Assembly (NCBI GenBank): GCA_030619735.1
Contig: JAUXAV010000043.1
Location: 1-8,297, forward strand
From: Candidatus Aenigmatarchaeota archaeon
GTDB taxonomy: Archaea; Aenigmatarchaeota; Aenigmatarchaeia; QMZP01; JAUXAV01
Length of the DNA stretch: 8,297 nt
Direction: 5' to 3'
The position numbers and the translations under genes are program-made. The notes beneath the pieces are model-generated. The model had not been told where the DNA came from. It saw only the letters and a list, made by a program, of their open reading frames with translations, and searched no databases. Shown here in pieces: positions 6,026 to 8,297 of this stretch (position 1 is its first letter; each line of letters starts with the position of its first letter).

Positions 6026-7423
6026 ATGGCCGGAATAAGCGTTGGGGTTGTCTCATACGGCTCAAGGGGTGCAGCCATAGCGGATGCCCTTGCTGCAAGC
6101 AGCTATAAACCAAGGCTTTATATTGCAAGCAAGCAGCTCAATCCCATGAATATCGAGACTGCCAGGAGGACTGGCGGGGGGCATATTGTTGTCCCGGACC
6201 TTTCTGACATAAAGGCCTTGAGTGATTTTTTCAGTGAATCAGATGTTGATTTCGTCGTTCCGGGTCCTGAGGCATCCATAATCGCGGGTTTGAATGACAG
6301 GCTAGGACAATACAGCATCCCTGCCCTGTGCCCTCCCAAAGAATACGCGATTGAGGCAAGCAAGGTAAGGCAGAGGGAAATCCTGCAGGAGATTACCCCT
6401 GAGGCAAACCCCAGGTTCAGGGTCTTTGAAGTAGGGAAGTGCTCGGCCAGTGGAGTCAAGAGCTGGATGAAGAAGCTTGGCTGCCGGGTCGCTATAAAGC
6501 CGGACGCCCCTGGCTTCGGGAAGGGGGTTGGGGTCTCGGGTGACCATTTTGAGCCCACAGAGGAGGGATGCTACAGATTCTTCATGGACAGCCTGAAAAG
6601 CATGGACAATGGGGATAAGCTGATAATCGAAGAGCAGATTAAGGGAGAGGAGTCAAGCTACCAGGTATTCTGCGACGGCGAACATATTGTCCCGGTTCCT
6701 GACACCAGGGACTACAAGAGGGCGTTTGAGGGTGATAAGGGACCGAACACAGGGGGAATGGGCTCCTACTGCGACACAAATGCCTGGCTCCCTTTCATGA
6801 CCGAGGAAGAAAGGGAGGAAGAAACAAAGATTACCAAAGCATTATTTGAGCAACTAAGAAAAAATGGGGCAGACGATGAAATAATCGGGATTCCCTTCTA
6901 TATGGCATTCATCCACACTGGAAAGGGCTCCAAGGTCCTGGAGGTCAATTCCAGGCCAGGCGACCCGGAAATCCTGAACATAATGCCACTTATTGGAAGG
7001 GATTTCATGGATATCTGCTATGCCATGTTTGACGGCGAGTTTGATTTAAAGAGCCTGAAGCTTGTGCCGAAATCCAGTGTTGTGATATACAAGGTTCCCC
7101 CAACCTATGGGGGAAAGGAACCCAGTTATGAAGGAAGCAGGGAGGTTGATTTGAGCAAGGCCATGAAGATGATGGAGGAGAGCCCTGACAAATACAGGGT
7201 TTATCCCGGAGATATGGCCCTGGAGGACGACAGGACCTATGCCATCAAGTCAAGAACCGTTGCCTGTGTTGGAATCGGGGACAATATTGAGGAGGCAAGG
7301 AACCGGGCCCTAGAAGTAACAGATGCTGTAGATGGTGGCAGCCTTTGGTTCAGAGAGGATATAGCTTCCAGAAAACATATAGGGGCAAGTATTAAGCATA
7401 TGGAAAAGCTAAGGGCGGCGTGA
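6026..7423 (+). CDS. purD: Phosphoribosylamine-glycine ligase (GAR synthetase), PurD family
   Basis: PurD joins glycine to phosphoribosylamine using ATP, the second step of de novo purine synthesis, in the cytoplasm. The 465-residue protein shows the ATP-grasp landmarks in order: PGPEASIIAGLNDRL (79-93), IEASK (109-113), AIKPDAPGFGKGV (156-168), IIEEQIKGEES (200-210), GDKGPNTGGMG (236-246), EVNSRPGDPE with metal ligands Glu306 and Asn308, and the C-terminal LWFREDI (440-446). Three sites differ from textbook PurD: the N-terminal loop GGREHA is GSRGAA (12-17), QDHKR is RDYKR (228-232), and RFGDPE is RPGDPE. The enzyme should still be a GAR synthetase, but a related specificity is possible. ATG 6026 is chosen; an in-frame ATG at 5900 lies within the RPA32-like gene and upstream of the promoter. 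The end is 1 bp from the convergent zinc-ribbon gene. purM nearby supports the pathway. Confidence 0.85.
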   Translation: MAGISVGVVSYGSRGAAIADALAASSYKPRLYIASKQLNPMNIETARRTGGGHIVVPDLSDIKALSDFFSESDVDFVVPGPEASIIAGLNDRLGQYSIPALCPPKEYAIEASKVRQREILQEITPEANPRFRVFEVGKCSASGVKSWMKKLGCRVAIKPDAPGFGKGVGVSGDHFEPTEEGCYRFFMDSLKSMDNGDKLIIEEQIKGEESSYQVFCDGEHIVPVPDTRDYKRAFEGDKGPNTGGMGSYCDTNAWLPFMTEEEREEETKITKALFEQLRKNGADDEIIGIPFYMAFIHTGKGSKVLEVNSRPGDPEILNIMPLIGRDFMDICYAMFDGEFDLKSLKLVPKSSVVIYKVPPTYGGKEPSYEGSREVDLSKAMKMMEESPDKYRVYPGDMALEDDRTYAIKSRTVACVGIGDNIEEARNRALEVTDAVDGGSLWFREDIASRKHIGASIKHMEKLRAA

Positions 7424-7424
7424 A

Positions 7425-7691
7425 TTAGAAAAACCTCAGGCCCTCTGCCGCCTCATCAGTTGAAACCCCTGCACTGGTGGCGGATGCCGGGGCTCCGGAG
7501 GCCAGGTTCTCCTTCTTCTTTGCGTCCAGGTTCTCTGTTACCAGGCGGGTGAAGCTGGAGGCGCAGGCCTTGCAGGTGAAATGGGCCTTTATTATCGCTT
7601 TTAGGGGCTCTGTGCTCTCCAGGACCTGGACCAGCTCCTCCTCGGCCAGGAAGGCCTCCCCGGCGCACTTGGGGCACTGCATAACTGTCAT
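7425..7691 (-). CDS. Small zinc-ribbon protein of unknown function
   Basis: The 88-residue product has two Cys pairs, CPKC (6-9) and CKAC (40-43), spaced as in a zinc ribbon, so it should bind one zinc ion. Between them is a charged helix-like stretch (16-36). After a basic segment (AKKK, 57-60) the tail is rich in Ala, Ser and Gly and looks disordered. I do not recognise the family. Zinc ribbons of this size are found in transcription, translation and RNA-processing factors, but nothing here chooses among them. The start at ATG 7691 is 24 bases from a TATA centre; a second ATG at 7682 would also work and would begin MQCPKC. It is preceded by purM on the same strand with a 27-base gap and runs into the end of purD with 1 bp between stop codons. 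Confidence 0.75.
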   Translation of the reverse strand: MTVMQCPKCAGEAFLAEEELVQVLESTEPLKAIIKAHFTCKACASSFTRLVTENLDAKKKENLASGAPASATSAGVSTDEAAEGLRFF

Positions 7692-7710
7692 AATTATAAT
7701 TGGGCGAGGA

Positions 7711-7720
7711 GATATAAATT
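7711..7720 (-). promoter_or_regulatory. TATA box of the zinc-ribbon gene
   Basis: The minus strand reads AATTTATATC, centred about 24 bases before the ATG at 7691. It overlaps the TAA stop codon of purM (7721-7719). The zinc-ribbon gene can therefore be transcribed alone, probably without a leader, as well as by read-through from purM. Confidence 0.5.
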
Positions 7721-8297
7721 ACTTCTTTGCTGTATAAGTGAATTCACCGAATCTGGATTCTATCCTGACCTGGTTCCTTCCCCTTTCGCTCTGGGTTTCC
7801 TCAACATGGCCGATTTCCTGCGCGCATATGTTGAATTCATCCTGTGATATCTTTATAGCCTCCCTTGCAGCCCTTTTGCTGTTGAAAACCAGGCCCATGC
7901 CAATTCCCATGTTGAAGTCCTCGTGCATCTCCCTCCAGGTGGTTCCTGACTCCTGCTGTATGAGCTTAAATATGGGGTCAGGCTCCGGAAGATTATTGAG
8001 GACAAATCTCTTCCCATTCCCGAGCACATTGTATTTTGTCTGCCCGCCTCCGCTGTTATGAACTATCCCTGTCACGCTTTTCCCGCAGACATCCATAATC
8101 CTTTTGATAACGGGCGCGAATATCCTGGTCGGGGATGTTGCGGCCTCCCCCACAGTCATCCCGAGCTCATCCAGATATTCGGTGGGAGAGAATCTGCCTG
8201 AATACCCCTCCCCTATCTCAGGGTATTCATTTTCAAATGCCGGTGCCATCAGGCAGTGCCTTTCAAGCGTAATACCGTTGCACATTATTCCGCTGTT
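7719..8297 (-). CDS. purM: Phosphoribosylformylglycinamidine cyclo-ligase (AIR synthetase), C-terminal part
   Basis: The frame is open to the window edge, giving the last 192 residues; the N-terminal part of the gene lies outside. PurM closes the imidazole ring of FGAM to make AIR, using ATP, the fifth step of purine synthesis. Visible landmarks (fragment numbering) are SGIMCNGITLERH (2-14), which replaces the usual SGlHSNGySLvR, MTVGEAATSPTRIFAPV (47-63), HNSGGGQTK (80-88) where classic PurM has HITGGG, and FNMGIGMGLVF (128-138), the core glycine motif of the C-terminal domain. The HNSGGGQTK form, together with IFKLIQQESGTTWREM, resembles the divergent PurM group I recall from Bacteroidetes more than the E. 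coli type. The active role is very likely kept. An ATG at 8285 is internal and not the start. The downstream zinc-ribbon gene follows after 27 bases. Confidence 0.85.
   Translation of the reverse strand, partial: NSGIMCNGITLERHCLMAPAFENEYPEIGEGYSGRFSPTEYLDELGMTVGEAATSPTRIFAPVIKRIMDVCGKSVTGIVHNSGGGQTKYNVLGNGKRFVLNNLPEPDPIFKLIQQESGTTWREMHEDFNMGIGMGLVFNSKRAAREAIKISQDEFNICAQEIGHVEETQSERGRNQVRIESRFGEFTYTAKK

Noticed and set aside
6118..6558. 146-codon minus-strand open frame inside purD
   Set aside because: It is antisense to the conserved ATP-grasp region and has no recognisable domain or start signal.
1..8297. Mobile element, CRISPR array or defence island
   Set aside because: No transposase, integrase, terminal inverted repeats, regularly spaced repeats or restriction/toxin genes are seen. 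HerA and Rad50 occur in some defence systems, but here both have complete housekeeping-type motifs and lie beside purine genes.

Overview
This is archaeal chromosomal DNA. The evidence is a HerA translocase, a Rad50 with a zinc hook, and a single-OB-fold RPA32-type protein. In addition, most genes carry a TATA element centred about 24-28 bases before the start codon, with little or no leader (leaderless transcription). Arg is mostly AGG and Ile is often ATA. A secreted protein ends in a Cys-rich module with a TWWID motif, which I recall from DPANN and related archaeal genomes. I therefore favour a DPANN-like or other uncultivated euryarchaeal-type lineage, but the window alone does not fix the phylum. 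No tRNA, rRNA, CRISPR array, insertion sequence or phage gene is visible, and the region looks like ordinary, compact chromosome.

Layout: (1) 1-383, minus strand: N-terminal 127 residues of a major facilitator superfamily transporter, cut by the window edge. (2) 384-542: divergent promoter region containing short cggaac repeats. (3) 543-2048, plus: HerA-family DNA translocase ATPase. (4) 2089-3117, plus: lipoprotein with a probable LolA-like domain and a six-cysteine C-terminal module. (5) 3147-5156, minus: Rad50, whose start I move from ATG 5210 to GTG 5156. (6) 5237-5941, minus: RPA32-like OB-fold plus winged-helix protein with a TTG start. (7) 6026-7423, plus: PurD-like GAR synthetase with a changed N-terminal loop. 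(8) 7425-7691, minus: small zinc-ribbon protein ending 1 bp from purD. (9) 7719-8297, minus: C-terminal part of a PurM-type AIR synthetase, cut by the window edge.

How the genes may work together: HerA, Rad50 and the RPA-like protein all act in DNA-end resection and homologous recombination. In many archaea herA, rad50, mre11 and nurA form one cluster. Here herA and rad50 point toward each other across a lipoprotein gene, an RPA32-like gene sits upstream of rad50, and neither mre11 nor nurA lies in the window. On the right, purD and purM encode steps 2 and 5 of de novo purine synthesis, so the cell probably makes its own purines. Both enzymes depart from textbook motifs. The small zinc-ribbon gene between them has no assignable function.

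I found no clearly new multi-gene system. The most useful observations are the regular promoter-to-start geometry and the Rad50 start it corrects, the dispersed resection genes without Mre11, the Cys-rich lipoprotein module, and the variant PurD and PurM motifs.
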